Assembly: GCF_945859685.1 (NCBI RefSeq)
Contig: NC_079147.1
Span: 149,444,645 to 149,508,644, forward strand
Direction of reading: 5' to 3'
Source of the DNA: Eupeodes corollae
Lineage: Eukaryota > Arthropoda > Insecta > Diptera > Syrphidae
Length of the DNA stretch: 64,000 bases
Shown piece by piece: positions 41,501 through 51,918 of the stretch (positions are counted from its first letter, which is position 1; each line of letters begins with the position of its first letter). The notes beneath the pieces are model-generated. The model made no database searches. It was not told where the DNA came from and was given only the letters and a program-made list of their open reading frames with translations. The position numbers were made by a program, and so were the translations under genes.

Positions 41501-44500
41501 ACGTGGAATGTTAGGTCCCTTAACAGACCACGTGGAGCCGAAGAACTAGCGGAAGCCCTAAACTGATGCAAGGTAGATATTACCGCCATCCAAGAAGTGC
41601 GATGGGATGGACTGGGCACACGCAAACTAAAAGACAGTGATGTATACTACGGCGAATGCTACCGAGAATAAAAACAGTGTCTATTTGTGTGTGGATGTGT
41701 CTTGAGTTTTAATAGTGTGAGCGAGCGCATCACGACAATCCGCATCAAGGCTGAATTCGCCAACATAAGCCTCAGAGGAGAAAGATAAAGACACCAAAGA
41801 CATATTCTTCGAGCTCTTGGACAAGAAATATGAGCAGTGCCCTGGCTATGACACTAAAATTGATTTTAATGTCAAGCTAGGAAGAGAAGACATCTTTGGT
41901 GGCATAATCGGGAGATACAGCCTGTACGAAAACACCACCTCCGACAACGGATTCAGGCTGGTCGATTTCGCTGCGGGGCGAGAAGTTCTGGTAGCTAGTA
42001 CGCAGTTCACACATCTCAATTTCTACAAGGGGACATGCAAAACTCCTGATCAGTCAACCGTCAACTAGATTGACCACATTTCGATCGACGCACGACACTT
42101 CTCCAGTATTCCGAGGGGCCAACATTGACTCGGATCACTACCTCGTTGTAGCCAAGGTACAGCTACGAATATCCCGATCTAAGCCAAAACAAAGAAGTAC
42201 TGTGAGAAGATTTGACGTTAAACGGCTACAATCGCAAGAGACTGCCATGTCCTTTTCCGATCGAGTCTTTAATAACCTCTTAAAGAATCGTGTGCTGCCT
42301 GCATTAAGCATTGAAAACCAGTGGCAACATTGCCTTGCAGCCATCAGAGATGCCGGCTTTGAAGTGATAGGTTTCACACGGTCACAACAGCGAAATCCCT
42401 GGTTTGACGACGAATTTCAGCAAGCGCACGCAGCGAAACGAGGTATACAAAACGGCGCTGCACAAAAAGACTAGAGCTGCTCGCGAGCTCTACGAGCAGA
42501 AAAGAAGAGAGGAACACCGGCTTCTTAGATGGAAAAAATAGAGCATGAGAACGCGCGATCGAGGACATAGAGGGATGTCACAACAGGAATGAGGTTCGTG
42601 AATTTTACCAAAAGGTAAAAAAAACATCCCAAGGGTACCAGCTACGAACCGAAGCCTGTAAAGACGATCAGGGGAACATCGGATTCGGAGTAGGACCGCA
42701 GTCGATGTTGAGAATATGGAAAGACCACTTCTCCGAATTAAATAACGGCGCGATGACGAACCGAATTCCGCTGATACAACCACTCCACCAAGGCGACGCA
42801 GATCAACAATTCCTCCTACCCGACCTTGACGAAGTGAAGATAGCTATATCTAAACTTAAGTCAAACAAAGCTGCTGGAGCTGATGGCATCGCTGCCGAAC
42901 TATTCAAAACAGCAGGCCATGAATTGATACGGAGCATGCACCAACTCATCTGCAAAATATGATCCGAAGAAAGCATGCCCGATGAGTGGAATCTCAGCAT
43001 AGTATGCCCGACACATAAGAAATTAGATGCTCTAAACTGCGCCAACTACAGAGGCATCAGTCTCCTTTACATTGCGTATAAGATCCTCTCTTCCGTATTA
43101 TGTAAACGTCTGAAGCCGTTCCTCAACAACCTGAATGGTCTTTATCAGTGTGGCTTCAGACCAGGAAAGTTCACTATCGACCAAATATTCACACTACAGC
43201 AGATCTTGGAAAAAACCCAGGAACTCCAAATCGATACCCACCATCTCTTTATCGATTTTAAAGCCGCGTTTATCAGCATCTATAGTTTTGGCATCCCTGT
43301 CAAACTTGTCCGTTTGTGCAGAATGACGATGAAGAATGCACGCTGCATTCCGACCTATCAAGGTCGGAAAAGATCTCACCGATTAATTTGATGTCAAAAA
43401 AGGTTTTAGGCAAGCCGATGCACTGTCATGCGACTTCTTCAACATCGTTCTGGAAAGAACTGTGCAAAACTCAACTGTTAACACTAGAGGCACAAATTTC
43501 AAAAGGTCCATCCAATTACTCGGATACGCACATGAAAAATCAAAGCGTGATGTCAGTGGAGCGTTTTTGAGCATTGCGACGGAAGCGAAGAAGATGGGTT
43601 TAGTGGTCAATGAGGACAAGACCAAGTATATGATGTCATCAAAAAAGGGCACTGAACAACGGCGTCTTTAATAAAACGTCACCATGGACAGCTATAACTT
43701 TGAGGTAGTTAAGGACTTTGTCTACCTAGGCACCGCTATTAATACAGACAAAGACACCACTCTTGCAAATCGCTGCTTCTTTGGACTTAGAAGGCAATTG
43801 AGAAGTAAAGTCCTCTCTCGAGCATCTAAAATCACCATCTATAAGACACTCACCATCCCGGTTCTCATTTATGGCGCCGAGGCCTGAAGCCTGTCAAAGA
43901 AAGATGAGAGCGTCTTAGGATGCTTCGAGAAAAAAATACTTCGGGTGATTTTGGGTTCTGTACGCATAGATGGAGAATGGAGGAGAAGATTTAACGACGA
44001 ACTGTACGAGCTGTACAGCGACACTGATCTATTTAATAGAATTTAAGTGCAGCGGCTTAGATGGCTAGGTCATGTAGAGCGAATGGACTTCAACGCTCCA
44101 GCCGCGAAGTTTTTCGAATCCAATCCCGAGGGACGGCGCAGTAGAGAAAGACCGCGACTAAGGTGGCGTACCCAGGTGGGAACGACCTCAACCAACTTGG
44201 CGTGCGAAACTGGAAGACGCATGTTGCTTGAGGCCCAAGTCCGCCCCGGACTGTAGCGCCACCATAAGTAAGTAAGTGAGTACACATCAAAAACTTTCCA
44301 CTTAGATTAGCTTAATACAAAGCGAATTCATAAACAAAAATTCAACTGACGTTAGCTTATACACTTTACGTTGGAAATTCTATTCTTCAAAACATTGGAA
44401 GCAGCATCAAGTCTACCAGAATTAAGTCCTTATGGTTCTGAACCTGGTCATTGGACGAGTGTAATGTTGGCATTGATATCAGTGTGACGTGGCTGGGTCA

Positions 44501-44891
44501 GTGTTGTAAGGAACAAAAACAAGAGTTGTTTACCCCCTATTTTGAATATTAAAGAAATAAAATATTTTTACCTTTGGTATCAATGCACTCAGTTAAAGAA
44601 TCAAAGTATCTTTCATCGTCAAAATATATGTCTGATGATTCTCCTGCCGAACTTTCATCCCATCTCACTTTCGCGTAACCCCTTACTCGCAATTGAATAC
44701 CTGAAATTTAAACTTTACTTTTACTACTTGTATTCGCATATAAATATTTTATATTTCCTAAAAACAAAATTGTTACCTTTAAATGGAATTTCTTCGTCAA
44801 CGTGTATCAAGGCTCGGCCTTTAACAACTTGTCCGGTAAAATACATTCCATTTGAGTTCTCCTCATACAAAATTTCAAATCGTATTCCCAT
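38575..44891 (-). CDS. Arrestin domain-containing protein (alpha-arrestin), gene 2
   Basis: Five exons: 44777-44891, 44572-44700, 39393-39604, 38759-39326 and 38575-38717, 388 codons plus TAA. Exon 1 gives MGIRFEILYEENSNGMYFTG through DEEIPFK. Exons 2-3 finish the arrestin N domain (IQLRVRGYAKVRWDESS; YTFECVLPSECPSSFEGVYG). Exon 4 starts VPAKMEEFKHFCCGPC and forms the C domain, with PPTPPTC and AIPITIGNVP. Exon 5 begins SPPTYEEA (residues 342-349), a PPxY motif for NEDD4-type ligases. All intron phases (1,1,0,1) equal those of gene 1. Intron 2 (about 5 kb) contains RTE copy C in the opposite orientation and a mariner remnant, yet all splice sites and frames are intact. Confidence 0.9.
39875..40345 (-). 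pseudogene. Mariner-like (DUF4817 group) transposase C-terminal remnant
   Basis: On the minus strand, RTIDLLKQTFGNHI near 40130 is followed by RSCDLAPLDYFLWDM near 40080, then ADKPNTIDHLKDNLRCVN near 39985 and LQILDKV near 39910. RSCDLxPLDYFLWG followed by ADKPxTIDxLxxNI is the third catalytic-Asp block and C-terminus of the insect mariner-like group whose N-terminal domain is DUF4817. Several stops and frameshifts. It lies in intron 2 of arrestin gene 2, in the same orientation as the gene. Confidence 0.65.
40346..41016. other. Intron 2 spacer, possibly more mariner sequence
   Basis: The minus-strand frame 40618-40424 (RVTLGQDNGFCCFEDYGFLE) may be a decayed part of the transposase catalytic domain. 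An AT dinucleotide run sits at 40929-40940. Nothing else is supported. Confidence 0.3.
41817..42474 (+). pseudogene. RTE copy C endonuclease and linker
   Basis: Frames 41817-42068 and 42070-42474 show KIDFNVKLGREDIFGGIIGR (the LGDFN active-site block has lost its LGD part), NTTSDNGFRLVDFAAGREVL, DQSTVN followed by a stop, and then IDSDHYLVVAKVQLRISRSK. A Gln/Ala-rich linker (FQQAHAAKRG) follows. The catalytic site is incomplete. Confidence 0.7.
42705..43391 (+). pseudogene. RTE copy C reverse transcriptase, front half
   Basis: Frames 42705-42962 (LDEVKIAISKLKSNKAAGADG) and 42975-43391 (MPDEWNLSIVCPTHKKLDAL, NYRGISLLYIAYKILSSVLC, CGFRPGKFTIDQIFTLQQIL, HHLFIDFKAAFISIY) carry the RT fingers and the first catalytic Asp block. 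A stop at 42961 separates them. The region between FISIY and SFGIPVKL is shortened. Confidence 0.75.
43440..44256 (+). pseudogene. RTE copy C reverse transcriptase, back half
   Basis: 43462-43671 gives QLLGYAHEKSKRDVSGAFLS, TEAKKMGLVVNEDKTKYMMS. 43684-43887 gives FEVVKDFVYLGTAINTDKD, KTLTIPVLIYGAEA. 44047-44256 gives MQRLRWLGHVERMDFNAPAA and RSRERPRLRWRTQV. The catalytic ADD of YADD is deleted. Confidence 0.7.
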
Positions 44892-45639
44892 GATGTGTAT
44901 GAAATCGAGTTTTGTTTTGGTCTGTTTTTTCCTATAAATCCAACTTCAATATTATTGACTGACTGAAATAAAATTGTTTTTATCAAATTTAGAGTACTTT
45001 TTTCGTATTGACGTATAGTAAAAATTTTATATGTTTATCTTATCGGAATATACATATCAACGGAACTGAAAAATAGGTTTTTTTTTTATTAATGAATCAT
45101 TTGTTTACTTTCCACTCATCTGAACTGTTTAAAAGAAAAATGCATGAACCTGTTGCATGTGATTGCTCATATATTTATAAGAGGATATTTTTGTAAAAAA
45201 AAGTATTGACATTTTTTTATGAATAAGTCGTAATTGTAATAAGGTTTATAAAAACAATTTTTTTATAAATACACACTCGTAAAGAAGTTTTCTAACTTCT
45301 TGTTTTTAAACACAAAGCAAATGTAATAAAACAAACAATGAGATGCGACCAACACTGATAAGTTCCAATTTGTGCCAGTTAGCTAAAAGCTTAAAAAGCT
45401 TAGCTTAATATTGATAAAGACATTTAGTTTGAGATGAACAAATTTGAAGTCAATATGGCAATTTTTATAAGTTTTTTGTTGTTTTCGTAGGTTATTTTTT
45501 ATTCAGCTTAATAAAGGGTTATTTGTAAGCTATTATCTTTTTGGCAACACTGGTTTAAACAGCTGACGTGTTTTCTTTCACTGTCAAACATCTTCAGTTT
45601 TTACTAAATTATTACTCAAGATGAGGTCAGACTAGAGAT
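44892..45639. promoter_or_regulatory. Upstream region of arrestin gene 2
   Basis: On the minus strand, 150-290 bp upstream of the ATG are a paired GATA word (CCGATAAGATAA, 45037-45048) and a TATAAATAT sequence (45171-45179). A partial DINE-like start block (GATGCGACC then AACACTGATAAG) lies at 45346-45366. No coding pattern. Regulatory calls are motif-level only. Confidence 0.25.
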
Positions 45640-46310
45640 TTGTAGAGCGCTTCAGTTACATAGGAATTGTAAAACTCTTTTGACCATCTCTTAATAAAAC
45701 CGAGGGATCTATTAGCTTTATTAATAATTTAGTCAAATGGGAAAGGAAATTCTAGTATTTGTCACACATAATATCAAGATCTCTTATAGAATCGACTACG
45801 TTGACGGGCGTCATTAAGGAAGTAGCATACTCTAAGAGATGGGATCTGCTTGAGTGAAATGGTCACTTGTTTACATTTACCTACCTTAAATTCTAGGAAG
45901 TTTTGCAAGCGCCAAAAAAAAAGATATTCATAACATTTTGTAAAGTAAGCAATCAGATAGATTTGAGACAGTCTTAAAAATTTTAAGGATATCCTAATTT
46001 TTTGATTTAAGACAGACATAGTTACAAGATAAGACGAAGAGTATGGGACCAAGGTAGCTACCTTGTTTGACTCTAGAAGTGGCATGGGACTGGAGACTGA
46101 ATTACGGAAAAGGACTGTGTAAGTTCTATTCTCAAGGCTTATCCAGTTTATAAATATAGATGGAAAACCTAGGGCTCTGAGTTTGAGATAAATTATTCCT
46201 TGAGTATATATAAAACATCAATGTCATTGCCTTTCTCGAGACAAAACTAGTCGTAGTGGATCTTCCTTTACAAAATCCACGTTGAGTGTGTAAGCATAAG
46301 GGCTTCAATG
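45640..46310 (-). mobile_element. Jockey-like LINE reverse transcriptase remnant
   Basis: Minus-strand pieces in order: QRGFCKGRSTTTSF-like block near 46280; LGFPSIFINWI-like block near 46150; RNSVSSPMPLLESNKVATLV near 46090; then DISFFLALAKL-like text near 45920; and RSLGFIKRWSKEFYNSYVTEALYKSLV near 45710-45640. The last block also appears in the LINE at 62616-62852 (LGFIKRWAKKFNDPYVTLSLY), so both belong to the same clade. Confidence 0.6.
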
Positions 46311-46361
46311 GAAATAAACGGAATCATAAACTAAGCTTTCAAAAAGTCTTATAAAATCTTT

Positions 46362-46996
46362 ATGAAGCGGACTATAAAATCATAGGAAAAATAAAACACG
46401 AAACTTTAAAGTCGGGAAAAGTGTTTAAAAAACCCGACTATTGAATATTTTTATTAATAAGGTTTCTCTGTACAATCAGTTTTCCTGTACAATTAGTTTC
46501 CTTATAATAATTATTTCCTCTGTTCGGTATATTTCAAAATCAAAAAAATCAAATGGGGTGGCGCAACAGTCCGTTGTGAACTAGTGACTTACGACTCTCA
46601 ACCATTCCTGTGTGCGAGTACTGTTGCCAGGAATGGAAGGGACCTGCAATTTTAGGCCGAATCCGAACGGCTAGTTTGAGAAAGCACTTTTTCATGACAA
46701 GAATTACTCTTGAAGGATTTGTCAATTCCTCGCAAGAGGCACTACCCGCGAAAATTAATTTATTTCAAATTAAGGTGGCACCTGCAGGGATTGAACCCAA
46801 GACCCCTTGTATGACAGTCCAACGCACTAGCCATCATGCCACGGGTACTACGTTCGGTATATTTATGTATTGTAAATTATCATCTGAGGCCGGCCTGTAC
46901 GGAACGAGAGTTAAGAGGCACCTAATAACTTAACAAAGTAAAGATGAGTGAACTTATTTCTCCAAGTTACACTCGCATACAATAACAAGAATAAAT
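46362..46996 (-). repeat. BEL 3' LTR containing a SINE
   Basis: Matches 51336-51636 over both halves. The match is interrupted at 46535-46851 by the SINE. Without the SINE and one duplication it is about 305 bp. Confidence 0.8.
46535..46851 (-). mobile_element. tRNA-derived SINE
   Basis: On the minus strand the 5' end has pol III promoter boxes: TGGCTAGTGCGTTGG (A box) near 46838-46824 and GGTTCAATCCC (B box) near 46799-46789. A unique body of about 200 bp and a 3' end CTAGTTCACAACGGACTG then TTGCGCCAC follow (46586-46558). The tail is AT-rich. Perfect 13-bp TSDs GTTCGGTATATTT flank it at 46522-46534 and 46852-46864. Its 3' end resembles the 3' end of the RTE LINEs. Confidence 0.85.
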
Positions 46997-47462
46997 ATAT
47001 AACTTTACTAATACAAAAGAATAAGACAATTCGCGTTCGATACAGTGACAGCAAAAATTAAGAATTTTTTTATATATATTGAATTGGGCTCAACATAGCA
47101 TCTTTCATAGTATCTTATTCACTTGAATCTATTCATGCAATTTTTCGCTATCTACGAGTATAATACAAATCTTCTGTACTAGTCGCTTCAATCTCCCAGT
47201 CTCTGTCTGTACAAATACGGATCTGGCGACGCCATCTTTGCTAGTGATGAGTTCGCATATCCTGCCCAACGCCCAGGATACTGGAGGGAAGTTTTCGCTC
47301 GCAATCGTAACTAGCTGTCCTATTTGGAATTCTCTTTCTCTCTACGCCACTTCTTCTTGTTGCAGAGTGGACAAGTATTCAGTACTCCAGAAATGTGTCA
47401 GCATAATATGTTGTGTGTCTTTCTAAAGCTTAACCCCCACTGTGCTCGGTTGGCTGCCAATA

Positions 47463-48214
47463 TCAAATGGCTGGCTCACCCACTAGGAAATGTGCCGGAG
47501 TCAATGCCTGCACATCGGAGGGTTCGTCACTTAGCGGTTGGATCCGCCTTGAATTGAGGATGGCTTCTATTTGCGCTAGAAGAGTCAGGAGATGTTTATA
47601 CGGCAGCACTCTTATACCCACAATCCTTTTTACATGATACTTCATCGATTTTACAGCTGCTTCGTAAATGCCACCTTGATGTGGTGCGGCCAGTATCATG
47701 AACCGCCATTCTGCACTCTTGTTGTTTAGATGAGATATAGTTTGATCTTCTGACCATTTTTGTATGGCTCTCTTTAACCTTTATCTGTGCCGACGACAGT
47801 CGTGCCGTTGTCACTGTACATACCCTCGCATCGCCCTTTCCGGGCTATAAAACGCTCATAACATGCAATGAATGCCACTGAGGTCAAATCTGTGAGTAAG
47901 TCAATGTGTACGGCTCGTGTCTTCAGACCTACAAATATTGCCACCCAACATTTGCTTCTGGTTATTTGACCACCTTGCTTGTCTATCATCTTTACTTGTA
48001 GGGGACCCGCATAATCTACCCCGCAACGCAGGAACGGTTTCCTAATCTGTACTCTATCTGCTGGTAACTCTGACATTAGTTGTTGTTCCAACTTTGCGCT
48101 GTACCTGGCACATATTACACATATGTGCAGGTAGCCTCTCAGCTCACTACATATATTCGGAATCCAATATTTTACATACGTGGTCGTTGCAACCATACTT
48201 GGCCTTCTAACCAT
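47463..48214 (-). pseudogene. BEL integrase
   Basis: Frame 48214-47774 has YVKYWIPNICSELRGYLHIC, CVICARYSAK (zinc-binding end), RKPFLRCGVDYAGPLQV (first catalytic Asp), FVGLKTRAVHIDLLTDLTSVAF and YSDNGTTVVG (second Asp). Frame 47699-47463 continues with APHQGGIYEAAVKSMKYHV (catalytic Glu), LLAQIEAILNSRRIQPLSDE and LTPAHFLVGEPAI. A frame break near 47775 separates them. It is typical of Pao/BEL integrases. Confidence 0.8.
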
Positions 48215-48659
48215 ACTAATGCGGACGCCTGAACGCCCCTGCTCAATAAGTCAGCAGGGTTGTCCTTTGTGTTGACGTAGTGCCAGCATTTTATTTCTGT
48301 GTTCGTTTGGATGGATGAAACACAATTCGCCACATATTTATGTTTTGAGGTTGTATGGCAGCTTATTTAGCCAGTGAAGAACTACTGTGGAGTCTGATGT
48401 AATATCGTCCCAATAAACTCGTTATTTTTCTTCTACATACTTCTGCAGGAATTTTCTCATTACAATCTGTACTTAGCCTCCAAATGTCTTGAATCACTAT
48501 CTTGCCTATGACCGTGACTGGAGATATGTAACCATTTGGGAAATATAACTGTGCTTACAACTTTCCTCTCAGTCAGGGTGCCAGCTAACTTTGGTGTTTT
48601 TACTTCGTATGTAAACTAATCTGCTGCTATCAGCCATTTCAGACCTAGAACGGATGATT

Positions 48660-49198
48660 TCTTCTCCCCCGAAAATACCAAGGAGGCATCCACTGAACTA
48701 GGATTCATTGCTTTCATAAACTTGCTGGAGTTCTATTTCCATTGGCATAATTCGAACCCAGCACCTTTTAATATTGTGTACATGTCTTTGGCTAATTCGA
48801 TGGGTTTTGTTTCATTATTTTCGCCTGTTACACAGTCGTCCATATAGAAGTCATTTCTGATTGCCGTTGCTGCTTTTGGCAGACTATCTTGCAATGCGTG
48901 GAAGGTCCCATTGCTCTTCATTAAGACCGACCTGTTTAAAAATTTTCTTAATATCGGCGCATATTGCTATGCGATGCCTTCTAAATCGCATTACTGTCTC
49001 ACGCAGGTCTCTCTGGAGCTTTTTGCCTAGCATTTGGATGTTGTTCAGCGAAATTCCCATGTCTGTACAACAGCTTGCATCGTATACGATGTGAAATTTC
49101 TTTTCTATACAATGATAAGGTATGTAATATACTGGCTTATCTGAACTAGGATTTCTCCTTGCTATCAGTACATGCAATAGTTCAATGCTCTCACGCAT
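48660..49198 (-). pseudogene. BEL reverse transcriptase fragments
   Basis: Frame 49198-48884 gives VYYIPYHCIEKKFHIVYDAS, GISLNNIQMLGKKLQRDLRE and ICADIKKIFKQVGLNEEQWD (first catalytic Asp). Frame 48921-48733 gives IRNDFYMDDCVTGENN, the FYxDD catalytic site of BEL RTs, followed by GAGFELCQWK. Downstream RNase H sequence to 48220 is present only in heavily broken form. Confidence 0.8.
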
Positions 49199-49306
49199 CT
49201 TTATTTTAGCAGTTGTTTTCTTTTAGGCAGTTTGCACAGATTGCGCCCTTCCAACAAAATCTGTTCTGCGTCTTAAAGAAAAGGCTATAAAGTCGGGGCA
49301 CTCCCA

Positions 49307-50133
49307 TTACCTGTGACTCTCAATGCATACATCGCATGGCCTTACTGCGTCTCTTCTTGGCTTCTGCCGTTGTCGCTGACCGAGAGCAGCGGCTTCTCGT
49401 AGGTCTCCCTGTCCGTGACTCCGCTGACGGGCATTTGAGACATTCGACAATGCTGCTGCCTGTTTGTCGATAAATGCGAGTATGGTCGTTAGACTGGGCT
49501 GTTCGGAATCACTCTGCAGCTCCCATTGGCGTGCTGTCTCTGGGTCAAGTTTTTCGGTGAGGATGTGGATCACGAAAAAATCCCGGTGCTCCACTGGGTT
49601 ACCTAACGCCTTTAAATGTCTCATGAGTGCCTATCGCCATGGTTTGTAGGGCACATGACAAGGGTCAGTTGAGCAGCTCTAGCAGATCCAATAGTTGGCA
49701 CAGGTGGTGGCGCCCAATGAGATATTTTTTATCATACACGCTATTTAGCCGTTCCCAAGCATTCCTTTAAGTCTGAGAACTTGAAGGCAGGAGAGATCTT
49801 CTCATTTTTGTGCACTGCTGCCTCGAACATATCACGGAAACCTTTCCATTTAGTATAAGCTCCGTTGAACTGGCCCCGTGTATTTGCAACATCCTGCTGT
49901 TGGAACGGAAAATTCACCTGTACTTGGATCTGACGGCTATTGTCACCTGTACTTGGCTGGCTCTCGGTATGTGGGCATGTGGGTGCTACTTTTTCTTGGA
50001 GCGCTGCATTGACCAGGAAGTAATCTACTCTCGTGGCTTCGTATTCTTGCAAGACCTTTGACAAGTCTCTCTTGCTAACCACATCTAGCGTGTCGTCGGT
50101 TAGAGATTGATACTTGGCCCAATCGTCTTCCAA
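49307..50133 (-). pseudogene. BEL gag
   Basis: Frame 50133-49741 begins MEDDWAKYQSLTDDTLDVVS and ends KWKGFRDMFEAAVHKNEKIS, KFSDLKECLG, the conserved FxDxFxxxVHxN block of BEL Gag. Frame 49624-49307 continues MRHLKALGNPVEHRDFFVIH, LTEKLDPETARQWE, then a Gln/Arg linker and a partial zinc finger (CDVCIESHR). RT starts only about 100 bp later, so most of the protease is deleted. Confidence 0.75.
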
Positions 50134-50194
50134 TGTAAGTATGTATCCTGGGCATCTGTACTTGAAATATCAAAATTTATATCTTAGCCTATCA

Positions 50195-50400
50195 TTGAGA
50201 ACGTTTTGGCAATCTAACCACGAAACGTATTTCAAAACAGACGTCAATTTGAAACCGTTAAAGACCTCAAGAAAGCCATCAAAGAAGAATGGGCAAAAAT
50301 CGACATTAATTAAATATGATCATTGATCAATTCAATGCCAAGACGTATTTAGGATATAATTAACGGCAAGGGATCAATCACCAAGTATCCAAATGAAATT
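50195..50400 (+). pseudogene. Tc1-like transposase C-terminal scrap
   Basis: The plus strand near 50235-50390 reads QFETVKDLKKAIKEEWAKIDIN, a gap, then INSMPRRI, DIINGKGSITKYPN. DLKKxIxEEWxxI followed by SMPRRxxxVIxxKGxxTKY is the C-terminal end of Tc1-family transposases. Only this tail is present, inside the leader of the BEL element. Confidence 0.65.
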
Positions 50401-51335
50401 TGGCCTTATTTCTTTCTGATTAATTTAAAAAAGAAAAAAAAATGTGTATTATTTTGTTACTAATTTAATAAAAGTAAAATTTGTTTTTTTGAAACCTTAT
50501 AATAAATATGAAAATTAACAAATTTCGGCTTGTCTTTATCATTTTTAAGTGCAATGTTTTTATATTTATATTTTTCAGCGCGTATGCAGATATGCACATG
50601 GAAACTTCCAGAACTATATATTTTGATGCTGTCTCAGCGGCGCGCGTCTTTAAGACGAATAAATAAATAATATTAAAAAAACAGAAAATCCACACAAAAA
50701 GAACCCGGTACTGCAAAGTGCACATAGCTATCAATACCCTGAGCACTTTTAAATTTTAATTATTTTATATTTTAAGGACTTATCTGTACCAACATTTCCT
50801 TTTATTCTTTTAAATTTCTGTACTTTTTTTTGTCCTTAATGTCTGTACTTTTTTATTTTTGTGCTTTGAAATTTCTGTACTTTTTTTATTTTTTTCTTAA
50901 ACTTTCTTTTAAATATGTTTTGACTCTTTATTAATTTGTTTATGTAATCTTTTTAATTCACTTTTACACAACATTACTTTTCGATGGTCGAAACTAAAAG
51001 TGACGCTTTTTCATTTGAGTTTGATGCTGCTATATATTTACGTTAGTAAAGGCACATCGCAGCTGCGGAACTGTTGCACAGGCTTGCTGTTGATTTAGTA
51101 TATGGCGTGTTGCTGTGTGTTTCTTGTTTAGGTATGTACAAAACCCAGTCGCGAAGGCACGCATGGAGAGGCGACAAGAACCAGCATGTTTGTGTATGTT
51201 TCTTTTTTTTTTAATTGTTTTCTGTACAACACGGCACGGCACCGCACCAAAAAGAGGAAATACGACAATGGAGAGCACTTTTAGCGGTATATCTTTACTC
51301 AGCTGTCATTATCCGGTCTCGACGCGGACCAAATG
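50401..51335 (-). other. BEL leader region, AT-rich
   Basis: Between the Tc1 scrap and the 5' LTR. It includes repeated TCTGTACTTTTTT words near 50815-50885 and no recognisable coding block. The leader is unusually long, partly owing to insertions. Confidence 0.4.
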
Positions 51336-51636
51336 TATGAAGCGGACTGTAAAATCATAGAAAAAAATAAAACACAGCGCTTTAGAGTCGGGAAAAGTGT
51401 TTAAATAACACGACTATTGATTATTTTTATTAATAAGGTTCTCTGTACAATCAGTTTTTCTGTACAATTAGTTTCTTTATAATAATTATTTCCTCTGTTC
51501 GATATATTTATATATTGTAAGTTATCATCCGAGGCCGGGCTGTACGGAACGAGAGTTAAGAGGCAACTAACCAAAGTGAAAATGAGTGAACTCATTTCTC
51601 CAAGTTACACTCGCATACAATAACAAGAATAAATCA
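51336..51636 (-). repeat. BEL 5' LTR (SINE-free allele of the same site)
   Basis: Contains the uninterrupted TGTTCGATATATTTATATATTG stretch, which shows the empty target site of the SINE. On the minus strand it begins TGATTTATTCTTG. Confidence 0.8.
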
Positions 51637-51918
51637 GAGTATATCTAATAAAATTAATGAGTAGGAACACTCTCTACACAAATGCAACACCTACTAATAC
51701 AATTAAAAATGAACAATAAAACAAAACAACAAATTATTATGAGTGAAAACAGGTCAAATGTATCCATTTTAGTCCTTACCTGACATAGCTAATGTTAGAA
51801 AGATACACAATCGGTTTTCCCAACACTAACACACACACCTTCGATCGTATGATACATAAATGAGGTCTTTTTTCATAATGGATTTTTAAAGGCGATCTGG
51901 TTTGAATTGTAATTATTT

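Larger units (their letters stand above)
41017..44281 (+). mobile_element. RTE-type LINE copy C, diverged subfamily, in intron 2 of arrestin gene 2
   Basis: The 5' end TGCATTCAAGAGGACACAAG near 41018 aligns with the 5' end of copy A at 8453. The 3' end is CCATAAGTAAGTAAGTGAG at 44263-44281. Endonuclease, linker and RT occur in order, with many more differences from A, B and D than those have among themselves (for example FTRSQQRNPWFDDEFQQAHA), so it represents another subfamily. The RT YADD region is damaged: the corresponding stretch reads LLGYAHEKSKRDVSGAF. Confidence 0.85.
46362..51636 (-). mobile_element. BEL/Pao LTR retrotransposon, degenerate, with SINE in one LTR
   Basis: LTRs at about 46362-46996 (3', enlarged by a SINE) and 51336-51636 (5', about 300 bp) share long blocks such as CTGTACAATCAGTTTT and GTACGGAACGAGAGTTAAGA. 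A primer-binding-like TTTGGTCCGCGTCGAGACC follows the 5' LTR on the minus strand (51313-51333). Gag, RT and integrase fragments lie in order between them. The protease region is missing, and a Tc1 fragment sits in the leader. No target duplication was recognised. Confidence 0.85.

Noticed and set aside
46780..46850. Stand-alone tRNA gene
   Set aside because: A and B boxes are present, but the sequence continues into a SINE body with TSDs and does not fold into a full cloverleaf with an acceptor stem that I can see.
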